DNA of 64,000 nt from the NCBI GenBank assembly GCA_947623305.1, contig CANQGQ010000005.1, forward strand, positions 1-64,000, written 5' to 3'. The translations under genes were made by a program, and so were the position numbers. The notes beneath the pieces were generated by a model. It made no database searches. It saw only the letters and a program-made list of their open reading frames with translations, and was not told the DNA's origin. Source of the stretch: an uncultured Alistipes sp. (GTDB taxonomy: Bacteria; Bacteroidota; Bacteroidia; Bacteroidales; Rikenellaceae). Shown here piece by piece: positions 44,323 to 55,603 of the stretch. The first letter of the stretch is position 1. Every line of letters begins with the position of its first letter.

Positions 44323-45501
44323 ATGGATTTGAAAAATATACGGGAGACGTTGGCCCGGTTGACGGCGATGGTCGACGGTTTGGGAGACGGTGAAACTATC
44401 GGGACGCTCGAACGCGATTGGGCGCTCGAAAAGTTGCGCGCGCTTTATGAAGCGATCCGTTTCGACGATCTGTCCGAAGAGGCGAAGCCTGTTCCGGCTT
44501 CTGTCGGGATCGAAAAAACGGACGAATCGGAACAGTCCTCCGAAAATACGGCGACTGAGGTCGCAGGCTTGGATTTGAGCGATATGCTGGCGCTCGAACC
44601 CGAGGCCGAATCTGAATCGGTGATTCCCGATCATTCGGTATTCGTCGAAGAACCGGTGTCGACCGAACCGACGGTTCCAGTTATCTCGGCTGTTCCGCAA
44701 CCCGAAGCGGAATCCGTTGCGGAACCGCAATCGGAACCAGCCATTGCTTCTGTTCCCGATGTGGAATCGGAGCCGGGGCCGGCGACCGTTCCTGTGCCAG
44801 AATCCGGAGGCGAACCGATTTCCGCACCCGAACAGGAATCCTTAGAACAAACGGTCAAACAACCGGATGCAGCTGTTCAGGAAACCACGCTGTTCGGGCC
44901 GAAAGAGGAAGACGATGCGATGCGTCATCGTCGGAAACAACGTGTCATCATGTCGCTTTATGGCGAAGACGCAGGCGTGCGATTTGATTCGGAGAGCGGT
45001 CCCGCCGCTCGTCCCCTCCATTCCGGCAGAGCGGGGCGGGCCGATGCCGAAAAGAAAGATGCGGTTACATTCGAGGAGATTTCGGTAGAGACGGTCGTAA
45101 GCGATGATCCGATGCCGGTGTCCGGTATTCCGATGACTGACTTTCCTGCCGATCGCGAGGTTCTGTCCGCGCCTGCCGGCAATGTTTTGGGCGAGGTCAT
45201 CAATCACGATGTGAAGACGTTGGCCGATACGATCGAACCGCCGCGCGATGTCGCGTCGGCTTTGCGCCGCAAGACGCCGGTTTACGATTTGCGGCAGGCG
45301 GTCGGAATCAATGACCGGTTTTTGTTGATTCGGGATTTGTTCGGCGGCGACAGCGAGGCTTACGACACGCTGATGCAAAAACTGAATGCTTTTGAAAGTC
45401 TGGATGATTGCGTGATCTATCTCACCGAAAACTATACGTGGAACGCCAACTCCGACAGCGTGCGGCTGCTGATGGAGCTGCTGGAACGAAAATTCGCTTG
45501 A
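44323..45501 (+). CDS. Unknown acidic protein with conserved C-terminal helical domain
   Basis: A 392-residue protein. A short helical N-terminus (MDLKNIRETLARLTAMVDGL) and an IGTLERDWALEKLRALYEAI segment lead to a long low-complexity region (about 60-290) of Glu, Pro, Ser and Val. The last 85 residues look folded: VYDLRQAVGINDRFLLIRDL then FGGDSEAYDTLMQKLNAFES. I recall this tail in Bacteroidota proteins but not its name or role. The start follows the promoter at 44292-44299. The stop overlaps the rsmI start by one base. Confidence 0.72.
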   Translation: MDLKNIRETLARLTAMVDGLGDGETIGTLERDWALEKLRALYEAIRFDDLSEEAKPVPASVGIEKTDESEQSSENTATEVAGLDLSDMLALEPEAESESVIPDHSVFVEEPVSTEPTVPVISAVPQPEAESVAEPQSEPAIASVPDVESEPGPATVPVPESGGEPISAPEQESLEQTVKQPDAAVQETTLFGPKEEDDAMRHRRKQRVIMSLYGEDAGVRFDSESGPAARPLHSGRAGRADAEKKDAVTFEEISVETVVSDDPMPVSGIPMTDFPADREVLSAPAGNVLGEVINHDVKTLADTIEPPRDVASALRRKTPVYDLRQAVGINDRFLLIRDLFGGDSEAYDTLMQKLNAFESLDDCVIYLTENYTWNANSDSVRLLMELLERKFA

Positions 45502-46232
45502 TGCCGATGGCCAAACTCTATATCGTACCTACACCGATAGGTAATTTGGACGATATTACCTTGCGGGCGCTCAACGTTTTGAAAGAGGTCGATTTCATCT
45601 TGGCCGAAGACACGCGGACGTCATCCGTATTGTTGAATCATTTCGGTATCGAGAAGCGTCTGCAATCGTACCACAAATTCAACGAGCACGCTGTCGTGCA
45701 GACTGTGGCTGCGGCGATTGCGGCGGGGCGCAGTGCGGCACTCGTCTCGGATGCCGGTACGCCCGGAATTTCCGATCCGGGGTTTCTGTTGGTGCGAACA
45801 TGCCTCGAAGCGGGAATCGAGGTCGAAACGCTGCCCGGTGCGACGGCGCTCGTTCCGGCTTTGGTGCAGAGCGGATTTCCGTGCGATCGGTTTTGCTTCG
45901 AGGGCTTCCTCCCCCAGAAGAAAGGACGGAACAAGCACCTGCAAGCGTTGGCCGATGAGGGGCGCACGATGATTTTTTATGAATCGCCTTATCGCGTGGT
46001 GCGTTGTCTCGAACAGTTCGCCGAGGTATTCGGGCCGGAACGTCCGATTGCGGTTTCGCGCGAACTGACCAAAAAGTTCGAGGAGACGGTACGCGGAACG
46101 ATTGCGGAGGTGCTGGCTCATTTCCGCGAACATCCTCCGAAGGGCGAATTCGTTTTGGTCGTTGCCGGAAAGCCCAAGGAGGGACGTGAAGAACCGGATC
46201 GACCGGAGAATGAAGAGACGGTAGAAGATTGA
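45501..46232 (+). CDS. rsmI: 16S rRNA 2'-O-ribose C1402 methyltransferase RsmI
   Basis: A 243-residue tetrapyrrole-methylase-fold enzyme. Signature segments: LYIVPTPIGNLDDITLRALN, FILAEDTRTSSVLLNHFGI, LVSDAGTPGISDPGFLLVRT and LPGATALVPALVQSGFP, then FEGFLPQKKGRNKHL. It methylates C1402 in the ribosomal decoding region. The ATG at 45501 overlaps the previous stop; a second ATG two codons later is possible. The DUF389 gene starts four bases after the stop. Confidence 0.95.
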   Translation: MPMAKLYIVPTPIGNLDDITLRALNVLKEVDFILAEDTRTSSVLLNHFGIEKRLQSYHKFNEHAVVQTVAAAIAAGRSAALVSDAGTPGISDPGFLLVRTCLEAGIEVETLPGATALVPALVQSGFPCDRFCFEGFLPQKKGRNKHLQALADEGRTMIFYESPYRVVRCLEQFAEVFGPERPIAVSRELTKKFEETVRGTIAEVLAHFREHPPKGEFVLVVAGKPKEGREEPDRPENEETVED

Positions 46233-46236
46233 TTTT

Positions 46237-47604
46237 ATGGATACGAATAAGACGGATGGAGTGAAACTGCGGTGGTTCGTGCATCTGCGTGCTTTTCTGA
46301 AAGGGCGTTTCAATCTGGATGCGGATACCGCGTCGCGCGATGAAGTGGTTGCGGCCATTTCGAAGGGCGTGGAGTTTCGGGGCGTCAACCTGTGGGTGTT
46401 GATTTTCGCGACCATGATCGCTTCGTTGGGATTGAATGTCAATTCGCCGGCGGTCATCATCGGCGCCATGTTGATTTCGCCTATCATGGGGCCCATCATG
46501 GGAATCGGCCTCTCGCTGGGTATCAACGATTTCGAGTTGCTGAAGAAATCGTTGCGCAATTTTTCGCTCATGTTTATCGTGGCCATCGTTACGTCGACGG
46601 TCTATTTTTTCATCTCCCCGCTTTCGTCGAACAGCAGCGAATTGCTGGCCCGTACCGCACCGACCACGTACGATGTGCTGATCGCTTTGTTCGGCGGTTT
46701 GGCCGGCATCGTCGCGCAGACGCGCACCGATCGGAATTCGACGGTCATTCCGGGTGTGGCCATCGCGACGGCGCTCATTCCGCCGCTCTGTACGGCGGGT
46801 TTCGGTATCGCGACCGGACAGCTGCGCTTTTTCATCGGGGCGTTCTACCTTTTTTTCATCAACTCGGTATTCATTGCGCTGGCTACTTATCTGATGGTCC
46901 GGTTCCTCCGTTATGAGAAAAAGGCGTTCATCGACAAGGAGCGCGAACGCAACGTGAAGCGTTCGATGTTGATCATCACGTTGTTGACCTTTATCCCGAG
47001 CGTCTTCATCGGCTTCCGGATGGTGCGGGTTACGGTATTCGAAGCGATGGCCGACAAATACGTCGCGCAGGTTTTCGCTTTTCCGCATACGCGGGTGGTG
47101 GAGTGCGAAAAGCAGTATAAGACGCGCCATCGACCGTCGCAGATCGAATTGTTGTTGGTCGGCGAGCCGCTCGACGAGGCCATCATCGAAAATGCACGGA
47201 TGCAGTTGGCGGGCTACGGTCTGGAACGTACCGATCTGGTCGTCCGTCAGGCGAACAAGGCGGATGCGCTGGATGTCGCCTCGTTGCAAGAGAGTTACAC
47301 GGATTTGCTGGCGGAGAAGAACCGACGGATCGAAGAGATGAAATCCCGTCTCGAACGGTATCAGGTTACGGATGTCGAGGTCGATGATATTTCGCGCGAG
47401 ATGGGGGCCATTCTTCCGAACATCGCCGCCGTTTCGCTGACGAAGGGGGTAACGTTCGACAACACCGGAACCCCTCGGGATACGACGTTGATCTGTGTGG
47501 TAACGCCGGCGGATTCGTTGCAGCCCGTCGATCGTTATACGTTGGAGCGCTGGCTGCGCATCCGTACCAAGATCGACGGCGTGCAGATATTTATTAAGCA
47601 TTGA
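46237..47604 (+). CDS. DUF389-family membrane protein
   Basis: A 455-residue protein with about six membrane helices in the first half (about 48-230), including NLWVLIFATMIASLGLNVNS, PAVIIGAMLISPIMGPIMGI and ATALIPPLCTAGFGIATGQL. The soluble C-terminal part (about 240-455) has a coiled coil near 350 and a final alpha/beta segment. The family (TIGR00341-type) is widespread and of unknown transport or structural function. Likely co-transcribed with rsmI. Confidence 0.88.
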   Translation: MDTNKTDGVKLRWFVHLRAFLKGRFNLDADTASRDEVVAAISKGVEFRGVNLWVLIFATMIASLGLNVNSPAVIIGAMLISPIMGPIMGIGLSLGINDFELLKKSLRNFSLMFIVAIVTSTVYFFISPLSSNSSELLARTAPTTYDVLIALFGGLAGIVAQTRTDRNSTVIPGVAIATALIPPLCTAGFGIATGQLRFFIGAFYLFFINSVFIALATYLMVRFLRYEKKAFIDKERERNVKRSMLIITLLTFIPSVFIGFRMVRVTVFEAMADKYVAQVFAFPHTRVVECEKQYKTRHRPSQIELLLVGEPLDEAIIENARMQLAGYGLERTDLVVRQANKADALDVASLQESYTDLLAEKNRRIEEMKSRLERYQVTDVEVDDISREMGAILPNIAAVSLTKGVTFDNTGTPRDTTLICVVTPADSLQPVDRYTLERWLRIRTKIDGVQIFIKH

Positions 47605-47675
47605 ATTTTATTGAATTAGGAACTTTATATAATATTCGGATATAGATTGCAGATATTAATAAAACACAGACGACG

Positions 47676-48599
47676 ATGGCGATAAAATCCATAGAGATGA
47701 ATTGGTTGCAACGCATCGGTCTGGAATCTTTGTGGATGACGGCCCGATTGTTCGCTATGACGCCCTATTGGTTCAAATATTATATCGTCGAAAATCTGTT
47801 GTTCTTTCTGTTGTATCATTGTCTGCGTTATCGCCGCAAGGTCGTGATGACCAATCTGCGCAATTCGTTCCCCGAAAAGAGCGAAACCGAACGGGCGGCG
47901 ATTTGCCGCAATTTTTACCGGACGCTCTCCGAAATCATTGTCGATACGGTGAACATGGCCCGCATGAGCCCCGAAAAGGCCCGTTCGGTCATCCAGGTCG
48001 ATCGGCTCGAAGAACATATCGAAGCGGTGCACGGCCGCGACTGGATTGCGTTGATGGCCCATTTCGGTTGCTGGGAATACGGCTCTTACTGGGGACTATA
48101 CGAGCGTTCGCAGATGTTGGTGGCCGTATATCATCCGTTGCACAGCAAGGTGGTCGAGGCCTTTTACCGGCGGTTGCGCAACTACGAAAACTCGATGACC
48201 GTCGCCATGCACGAGAGCCTGCGGTTCTATCTGCGCCATCGGGAGAAGGGGATCGACGGAAAAAGTCTGGTCATGGGTTTGATCGCCGATCAGAATCCGC
48301 CGCAACGTCCCGACAGCCATTGGTTCCGGTTTCTGAACCAGGATACCATTTTTTTCGATGGAGGCGAACGGCTTGCTATGCGATGCCATTTGCCGGTCTA
48401 TTTCGTGCGGATGGAGCGATTGCAGCGGGGAAGGTACCGCATGTCGTTCGAACGGATTTACGACGGAGTGGAGGAGGTGGCTCCGAACGAGATAACCGGA
48501 CGTTATGTCCGTAAATTGGAACAAATGATCCGTGAACATCCCGAATTGTGGATGTGGTCGCATCGTCGATGGAAAGCGAAACGGTTGCATGATTGTTAA
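47676..48599 (+). CDS. Lipid A biosynthesis-type acyltransferase (LpxL/HtrB-like)
   Basis: A 307-residue acyltransferase. The catalytic HX4E motif is HFGCWE (His129 region) in IALMAHFGCWEYGSYWGLYE. Further family features are YHPLHSKVVEAFYRRLRNYE and LVMGLIADQNPPQRPDSHWF with FLNQDTIFFDGGERLAMRCH. An N-terminal hydrophobic anchor lies near residues 32-52. Should add a secondary acyl chain to lipid A or a related lipid at the inner membrane. Overlaps the following glycosyltransferase by 11 bases. Confidence 0.88.
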   Translation: MAIKSIEMNWLQRIGLESLWMTARLFAMTPYWFKYYIVENLLFFLLYHCLRYRRKVVMTNLRNSFPEKSETERAAICRNFYRTLSEIIVDTVNMARMSPEKARSVIQVDRLEEHIEAVHGRDWIALMAHFGCWEYGSYWGLYERSQMLVAVYHPLHSKVVEAFYRRLRNYENSMTVAMHESLRFYLRHREKGIDGKSLVMGLIADQNPPQRPDSHWFRFLNQDTIFFDGGERLAMRCHLPVYFVRMERLQRGRYRMSFERIYDGVEEVAPNEITGRYVRKLEQMIREHPELWMWSHRRWKAKRLHDC

Positions 48600-49599
48600 G
48601 ATCGTTGTCTTGAATTGGAATGGAGCCGAGCATCTGCGCCGTTTTTTGCCGAGCGTCGTGGAAGCGGCTCCCGAGGGGGTGGAGGTCATCGTTGCCGACA
48701 ACGGTTCGACGGACGATTCTTTGGCGGTGCTCGACCGCGATTTTCCGTCGGTCGAGGTGTTACGCCTGGAAAAGAATTATGGCTTTGCCGAGGGTTATAA
48801 CCGTGCGCTGGCCCGGTTGGAGGCCGATTGTTTCGTGTTGCTCAATTCGGATGTCGAGACGCCGGCCGGATGGTTGGAACCGTTGACCGCCGCCTTGGAA
48901 AACGATCCCGAAGTGGCGGCTGTGGCTCCCAAATTGCGGGCGTTGACGGCTCCCGAGAAGTTCGAATATGCGGGGGCCGCAGGAGGGTATATCGACTATT
49001 TGGGGTATCCGTTTTGTCGGGGCCGTATTTTGCGGACGACGGAGGTCGATCGCGGTCAGTACGACGATGCCCGCGATCTCTTTTGGGTCAGCGGCGCGGC
49101 GTTTTGCTGTCGGGCGGAGGTGTTTCGGATGCTCGGCGGTTTCGATGCCCGCTTTTTCGCCCACATGGAGGAGATCGACCTGTGTTGGCGCATGCAGTTG
49201 GCGGGTTATCGGGTGCGGATCGTGCCGCAAAGCACGGTCTACCATTTGGGCGGAGGCACGCTTACGGCCGATTCGCCGCAAAAGATCTATTTCAATCATC
49301 GCAACAACCTGGCGATGCTGCTCAAATGCGCTTCGCCCTTGCAGCGGGCTTCGGTCATCGTGCTGCGGCCGGTATTGGATTTCCTGGCGGCCTGTTCGTA
49401 TTTAGTCCAGGGGCAGGGCCGGAGTTTCTGTGCCGTGTTCCGTGCTTACGGCGATTTTCTGCATTGGCACGGCGAACTGAACCGCCAGCGGCGCGAAATC
49501 CGTCGAACGGCTGTGCGGAGCAAAGTATCCCATCTTTATCGCGGTTCGATTTTGATGCGTTATTTCTTCGGTCGGCACACATTCGGACGAATGATGTAA
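48589..49599 (+). CDS. Family 2 glycosyltransferase
   Basis: A 336-residue GT-A fold enzyme. N-terminal IVKIVVLNWNGAEHLRRFLP and VIVADNGSTDDSLAVL fix the nucleotide-sugar site, NSDVETPAGWLEPLTAALE contains the DXD-like motif (NSDVE), and FWVSGAAFCCRAEVFRMLGG leads to the FFAHMEEIDLCWRMQLAGYR acceptor region typical of rhamnosyltransferase-like GT2 enzymes. The ATG at 48589 overlaps the acyltransferase gene, suggesting a shared envelope-glycolipid role. A C-terminal hydrophobic patch (about 245-275) may touch the membrane. Confidence 0.9.
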   Translation: MIVKIVVLNWNGAEHLRRFLPSVVEAAPEGVEVIVADNGSTDDSLAVLDRDFPSVEVLRLEKNYGFAEGYNRALARLEADCFVLLNSDVETPAGWLEPLTAALENDPEVAAVAPKLRALTAPEKFEYAGAAGGYIDYLGYPFCRGRILRTTEVDRGQYDDARDLFWVSGAAFCCRAEVFRMLGGFDARFFAHMEEIDLCWRMQLAGYRVRIVPQSTVYHLGGGTLTADSPQKIYFNHRNNLAMLLKCASPLQRASVIVLRPVLDFLAACSYLVQGQGRSFCAVFRAYGDFLHWHGELNRQRREIRRTAVRSKVSHLYRGSILMRYFFGRHTFGRMM

Positions 49600-49613
49600 A
49601 AAAACGTCCGGAA

Positions 49614-49645
49614 TTTGGGCTGTGTCGAAAAAATGCTTACTTTTG
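49614..49645 (+). promoter_or_regulatory. Promoter of guaB
   Basis: TTTG (49614-49617) and TACTTTTG (49638-49645) are separated by 20 bases, an exact -33/-7 pair, with the guaB ATG 24 bases after the -7 box. Confidence 0.75.
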
Positions 49646-49669
49646 TGGGCAACAAAACCCCCGTTCATT

Positions 49670-51148
49670 ATGTCGTTCGTCAACGAAAGGGTACTGCCCG
49701 AAGGCCTCACCTTCGACGATGTGTTGCTCGTACCCGCTTATTCGGAAGTGTTGCCGCGAGAGGTTTGTGTCGAAACCCGTTTTTCGCGTAATATCCGGCT
49801 CAATATCCCCATCGTGTCCGCTGCGATGGACACCGTAACCGAGGCCCCGATGGCCATTGCGCTCGCTCGTCAGGGCGGAATCGGCGTCATCCACAAGAAC
49901 ATGACCATCGAGGAGCAGGCCGCGCAGGTGCGTCGTGTGAAACGTGCCGAAAACGGCATGATTTACGATCCTGTAACCATCTCCGAACAGCATACGGTGG
50001 GCGATGCGCTTCAGCTGATGCACGAAAACAAAATCGGCGGCATTCCCGTCGTCGATGCGGATCGGAGGTTGGTGGGCATCGTTACGAATCGCGACCTGCG
50101 GTTCCAGACCGACATGGCGCGGCGGATCGCCGACGTGATGACCCCCGGCAGCCGGCTGGTAACGACGCACAGCACCGAGCTGGACAATGCCAAGGCCGTG
50201 CTGCTCAACAACAAGATCGAAAAACTGCCGGTCGTCGACGAACAGGGTCGGCTGGTCGGACTGGTTACCTATAAGGATATTACGAAGGTGCAGGATCATC
50301 CGAATGCCTGCAAGGACGAAAAGGGCCGTTTGCGCGTCGCCGCCGGCGTTGGTATCACACCGGACATGATGCTGCGCGTGAAGGCGCTGGTCGATGAATC
50401 CGTCGATGCGGTCGTGCTCGATTCGGCGCACGGCCATTCGGCCAATATCGTGCGGGCGTTACGCGAGATCAAAGCTGCTTATCCGCAGCTCGACGTTGTA
50501 GTGGGCAATATCGCTACGGCCGAAGCCGCCCGCTTTTTGATCGACAACGGCGCCGACGGCGTGAAAGTCGGCATCGGCCCCGGGTCGATCTGTACGACGC
50601 GCGTGATTGCCGGCGTGGGCGTGCCGCAGCTTTCAGCCATCTATGCCGCTGCGACCGAAGCCCGCAAGTCGGACGTTCCGGTGATTGCCGACGGCGGTTT
50701 GCGTTATTCGGGCGACATCGTCAAGGCCTTGGCGGCTGGCGGCGACTGCGTGATGATCGGTTCGATGTTCGCCGGCACGGAAGAGGCTCCGGGCGAGACG
50801 ATCATCTACAACGGTCGTAAGTTCAAGTCCTATCGCGGAATGGGTTCCATCGACGCCATGAAGGCGGGTTCGGCCGACCGCTATTTCCAGAAGGGCTGCG
50901 AAAGCAACATCAACAAACTCGTGCCGGAGGGCATCGTCGCGCGTGTGCCGTTCAAGGGAACGTTGAGCGAAACGGTCTACCAGTTGATCGGCGGCATCCG
51001 GTCGGGCATGGGTTACTGCGGGGCCGCGAATATCGCGGCGTTGCAACAGGCGAAGTTCATCCGGATCACCTCCAACGGCGTGATCGAGAACCACCCGCAT
51101 GACGTAACCATCACGAGCGAAGCCCCGAACTATTCGAGCGAGCGGTAG
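49670..51148 (+). CDS. guaB: IMP dehydrogenase
   Basis: A 492-residue enzyme oxidising IMP to XMP. The barrel begins with [20 protein letters not shown] and [20 protein letters not shown]; two CBS domains occupy about 90-205 ([40 protein letters not shown]). The catalytic cysteine is in [20 protein letters not shown] near 307, and the flap has [20 protein letters not shown]. The ATG at 49670 fits the promoter. Leads to guaA with one tiny gene between. Confidence 0.97.
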   Translation: MSFVNERVLPEGLTFDDVLLVPAYSEVLPREVCVETRFSRNIRLNIPIVSAAMDTVTEAPMAIALARQGGIGVIHKNMTIEEQAAQVRRVKRAENGMIYDPVTISEQHTVGDALQLMHENKIGGIPVVDADRRLVGIVTNRDLRFQTDMARRIADVMTPGSRLVTTHSTELDNAKAVLLNNKIEKLPVVDEQGRLVGLVTYKDITKVQDHPNACKDEKGRLRVAAGVGITPDMMLRVKALVDESVDAVVLDSAHGHSANIVRALREIKAAYPQLDVVVGNIATAEAARFLIDNGADGVKVGIGPGSICTTRVIAGVGVPQLSAIYAAATEARKSDVPVIADGGLRYSGDIVKALAAGGDCVMIGSMFAGTEEAPGETIIYNGRKFKSYRGMGSIDAMKAGSADRYFQKGCESNINKLVPEGIVARVPFKGTLSETVYQLIGGIRSGMGYCGAANIAALQQAKFIRITSNGVIENHPHDVTITSEAPNYSSER

Positions 51149-51151
51149 GCG

Positions 51152-51322
51152 ATGAAAGAGCCGATTTTGAAATCCGATTGGTGGTCGCTGGCGATCATCG
51201 GCGTGCTGTTCGTCGCTTGGCTGGTGACGGGGCGCGTGTGGCTGAAGCATCTGATGCTGGGATGCACGTTTCTCTATTTTTTCGTCGTGCGCATCGTCGC
51301 CCATAACCTGAACAATAAGTAA
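51152..51322 (+). CDS. 56-residue membrane protein between guaB and guaA
   Basis: Begins [20 protein letters not shown] and ends VAHNLNNK. Two hydrophobic helices (about 11-27 and 33-49) and a positively charged middle suggest a hairpin in the inner membrane. It starts three bases after the guaB stop and ends 11 bases before guaA, so it is translated in the same operon. I do not recognise the family. A non-random composition and tight spacing argue that it is real. Confidence 0.65.
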   Translation: MKEPILKSDWWSLAIIGVLFVAWLVTGRVWLKHLMLGCTFLYFFVVRIVAHNLNNK

Positions 51323-51333
51323 CCTACACATAC

Positions 51334-52863
51334 ATGCAGGAAAAAATTCTGATTCTCGACTTCGGATCGCAGTACACCCAGCTCATCGCTCGTCGCGTGC
51401 GCGAGTTGAACGTCTATTGTGAAATCCATCCGTTCTACAAGATTCCGACGCTGGACGACACGGTGCGGGGCGTGATTCTCTCGGGAAGCCCCTATTCGGT
51501 ACGCGATGCCGGTGCTCCGAACCCCGATTTGTCGGAGATCAAAGGACGGCTGCCGTTGTTGGGTGTATGTTATGGCGCCCAGTTGCTCGCTGCGGCCTAC
51601 GGCGGCGAGGTGAAGCCGGCTCCGAGCCGCGAATACGGCCGTGCGATGTTGACGGTGGGCGATCCCTCGGATGCGTTGATGCAGGGGCTGCCGCAGACGA
51701 TGCAAGTGTGGATGTCGCACGGCGATACGATTACGAGCGTGCCGGCGGGGTATCGGTTGATTGCCGGTACGGAGGATGTCCGTGTGGCGGCATTCCATAT
51801 CGAGGGCGAACCGACTTGGGGCATCCAGTTCCATCCGGAGGTCTACCATTCAACCGACGGTACGCAGCTGTTGCGGAATTTCGTGGTCGGCGTCTGCGGA
51901 TGCTCGCAGTCGTGGACTTCGGAGAGTTTCGTGGAGCAAACGGTGCGCGATTTGCGGGCGAAAATCGGCAGCGACAGGGTTGTGCTCGGCTTGTCGGGCG
52001 GGGTCGATTCGTCGGTTGCAGCCGTGCTGTTGCACAAGGCCATCGGACGGAATCTTTACTGCATTTTCGTCGATTCGGGTTTGCTTCGGAAGAACGAATT
52101 CGAGGAGGTGCTCGCTTCGTATAAAGATATGGGCTTGAATGTCAAGGGTGTTAAAGCCGGTGCCAAATTCTTGGGCGATTTGGCGGGCGTTACCGATCCC
52201 GAAAAGAAGCGCAAAATCATCGGTCGGGATTTCGTGGAGGTATTCAACGAGGAGGCGCAGCGAATCCAGGATGTGCAGTGGCTGGCGCAGGGAACGATTT
52301 ATCCCGATGTCATCGAATCGAGTTCGGTGAACGGGCCGTCGGCAACCATCAAATCGCATCACAACGTGGGCGGTCTTCCCGAAAAGATGCACTTGCGGAT
52401 CGTCGAACCGTTGCGGTTGTTGTTCAAGGACGAAGTGCGTCGTGTAGGGCGGTCGCTCGGCATTCCCGAACAGCTCATCGGTCGGCATCCGTTCCCCGGG
52501 CCCGGGCTTGCTATCCGGATTTTGGGAGATATTACGCCCGAGAAGGTCGACATCCTGCAACAGGTGGATAAAATTTATATCGATTCGTTACGCAAGGCCG
52601 GATTGTACGATCAGGTTTGGCAGGCGGGCGCGATTCTGTTGCCTGTGCGGAGCGTCGGAGTGATGGGCGACGAACGGACGTACGAAAATTGCGTCGCTTT
52701 GCGGGCCGTAACCTCGACCGACGGAATGACGGCCGATTGGGTGCATTTGCCTTACGAGTTTTTGGCCGACGTCTCGAACGAAATCATCAACAAAGTGCGC
52801 GGGGTCAATCGCGTAGTTTACGACATCTCGTCGAAACCGCCCGCCACTATCGAGTGGGAGTAG
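51334..52863 (+). CDS. guaA: GMP synthase (glutamine-hydrolysing)
   Basis: A 509-residue two-domain enzyme. The glutaminase domain has [13 protein letters not shown] (nucleophile Cys near 79) and the His/Glu pair in [10 protein letters not shown] near 167. The ATP pyrophosphatase domain has [20 protein letters not shown] near 219, and the C-terminal dimerisation domain ends PATIEWE as expected. It makes GMP from XMP, completing the branch begun by guaB. A strong terminator follows. Confidence 0.97.
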   Translation: MQEKILILDFGSQYTQLIARRVRELNVYCEIHPFYKIPTLDDTVRGVILSGSPYSVRDAGAPNPDLSEIKGRLPLLGVCYGAQLLAAAYGGEVKPAPSREYGRAMLTVGDPSDALMQGLPQTMQVWMSHGDTITSVPAGYRLIAGTEDVRVAAFHIEGEPTWGIQFHPEVYHSTDGTQLLRNFVVGVCGCSQSWTSESFVEQTVRDLRAKIGSDRVVLGLSGGVDSSVAAVLLHKAIGRNLYCIFVDSGLLRKNEFEEVLASYKDMGLNVKGVKAGAKFLGDLAGVTDPEKKRKIIGRDFVEVFNEEAQRIQDVQWLAQGTIYPDVIESSSVNGPSATIKSHHNVGGLPEKMHLRIVEPLRLLFKDEVRRVGRSLGIPEQLIGRHPFPGPGLAIRILGDITPEKVDILQQVDKIYIDSLRKAGLYDQVWQAGAILLPVRSVGVMGDERTYENCVALRAVTSTDGMTADWVHLPYEFLADVSNEIINKVRGVNRVVYDISSKPPATIEWE

Positions 52864-52866
52864 CTG

Positions 52867-52901
52867 AAAAGCGGGATGCCGATTGTCGGCATCCCGCTTT
52901 T
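52867..52901 (+). terminator. Terminator of the guaB-guaA operon
   Basis: AAAAGCGGGATGCC pairs perfectly with GGCATCCCGCTTTT, with a seven-base loop. It also faces the convergent acyltransferase gene and could work both ways. Confidence 0.9.
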
Positions 52902-52946
52902 ATTTGCACATTCGAGAAAATAGAAAATAGTTTTCTTATTGGAGCA

Positions 52947-54041
52947 TTATCGTCCACCTGTAATCCAAGCGGTAAAGGTCGGGAACCAGCGGCGCAACAG
53001 AATGTAACCGCCGACACCGATACTTATAATTACCAGTGGCAATAGAAAATAGCCTAACAATAAAGTACCTGTAGATACCGGAATAAATTTGACCCAGAGT
53101 TTGCAAAGTAAAGCTATCCAGATGCCATGATAGGCATAGATGAAAAAGGAACTGTTTGATAGGGTTGTATTCGTATGCAGCCGTCCGGATGCCAATCCGT
53201 AGGCTGTCCAGCCTATAGTTGTCGCCATACCGACCAAAATTCCGAGATTGTGCATATAAGCATGAACAACTTCAGCATGATGATACCACAGTGCGGTGTT
53301 CGTTATCAATAGCAACACATACAGACTCCCGACAGCGCTCCGTATTTTCATAGCTTCGAGGGCAAAATCATGACCGTACATGCGGAACCAACCACCGAAC
53401 GTAAAGAAAAAAATAGCAGCAAGCGAGAATCCCGGATAGGTTTGGATGTTTGAAAGCCAAAGTATGCCTAATAAGACTATACCCCAGTTTTTACTATAAC
53501 GTAGAAATACATGGAAAATTGGCGATAGAATTATCATCATAAACAAGTCGCGAATGAACCAAAGGGGAATATTTATCGGATACTCTCCTTCACGTATACT
53601 CCACATAGTATTTACCCAATCCGAAAAAGTGTAGTCAAGAATAGGTTTGTTGGCTCCAGAGGTAAGTTGCGGTAGGAAAAGCTGCAGTGCTAAAAAGAGG
53701 ACGACGACGACGATATTCCAAAACAGATAGGGAATCAACAGGGTTCGAGCTCGTTTTTTCAGTTTATTCAGGTACTCCATACGAGTGAATAGTAATCCTG
53801 AAGAGAAGAAAAGGTACCCTGAAAAGAAAAAGAATAAAGGAACTGCGATACGAGCGATCTCGTCGGTGAGAAGATGGTGTACAATGTTGTAAAGAAGATG
53901 TTCGGAGGAGACTAACTGTGTGTCATTTACAACAACATTGTGGAGAATACAATGAATGAAAACTACCCCCCCCATTAATGGAAGTCTAAGATAATCAATC
54001 GCTTGCGATATGGTTGATTGGCGAGAGACGGTTGCTGTCAT
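52947..54041 (-). CDS. Membrane acyltransferase (acyltransferase 3 family)
   Basis: A 364-residue integral membrane protein with about ten helices. The first helix holds DYLRLPLMGGVVFIHCILHN, where the His after VVFI matches the catalytic histidine of the family; PLFFFFSGYLFFSSGLLFTR and NIPLWFIRDLFMMIILSPIF are further signatures. Such proteins O-acetylate or O-acylate surface sugars. Composition is clearly more AT-rich than both neighbours, and the gene lies alone between two terminators, which suggests horizontal arrival. Confidence 0.88.
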   Translation of the reverse strand: MTATVSRQSTISQAIDYLRLPLMGGVVFIHCILHNVVVNDTQLVSSEHLLYNIVHHLLTDEIARIAVPLFFFFSGYLFFSSGLLFTRMEYLNKLKKRARTLLIPYLFWNIVVVVLFLALQLFLPQLTSGANKPILDYTFSDWVNTMWSIREGEYPINIPLWFIRDLFMMIILSPIFHVFLRYSKNWGIVLLGILWLSNIQTYPGFSLAAIFFFTFGGWFRMYGHDFALEAMKIRSAVGSLYVLLLITNTALWYHHAEVVHAYMHNLGILVGMATTIGWTAYGLASGRLHTNTTLSNSSFFIYAYHGIWIALLCKLWVKFIPVSTGTLLLGYFLLPLVIISIGVGGYILLRRWFPTFTAWITGGR

Positions 54042-54101
54042 AATCAGTTTGGTGTTAATAATTTGATTATTGAATTGTGGCGCTATTGCGTTCTGAAAAA
54101 A

Positions 54102-54131
54102 CAGCCCCGGGTCGTTGACGGCTCGGGGCTG
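54102..54131 (-). terminator. Terminator after enolase
   Basis: On the minus strand CAGCCCCG pairs with CGGGGCTG and is followed by TTTTTTCAG. It is 31 bases after the enolase stop. Confidence 0.85.
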
Positions 54132-54162
54132 CTCGCATGAAGAAACTTTATTAACAACGTTT

Positions 54163-55482
<1,320 letters not shown>

Positions 55483-55514
55483 TTATGGTTTGAACAATTT
55501 TCCGTATTGCTCCG

Positions 55515-55522
55515 CAAAGTTA
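55515..55522 (-). promoter_or_regulatory. Promoter -7 box of enolase
   Basis: Minus strand TAACTTTG, an exact match to TAnnTTTG, 45 to 66 bases before the candidate starts. Confidence 0.65.
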
Positions 55523-55603
55523 TAAAATATCTTGCGGATTTGCATTCGTTGTCGATTATTTTTCTTATATTTACAATAGACTAAGAACAAAACCTACTTT
55601 TCG

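Noticed and set aside
45679..47601. 640-codon frame antisense to rsmI and the DUF389 gene
   Set aside because: Spans two well-identified genes; Arg/His/Gln-rich shadow translation.
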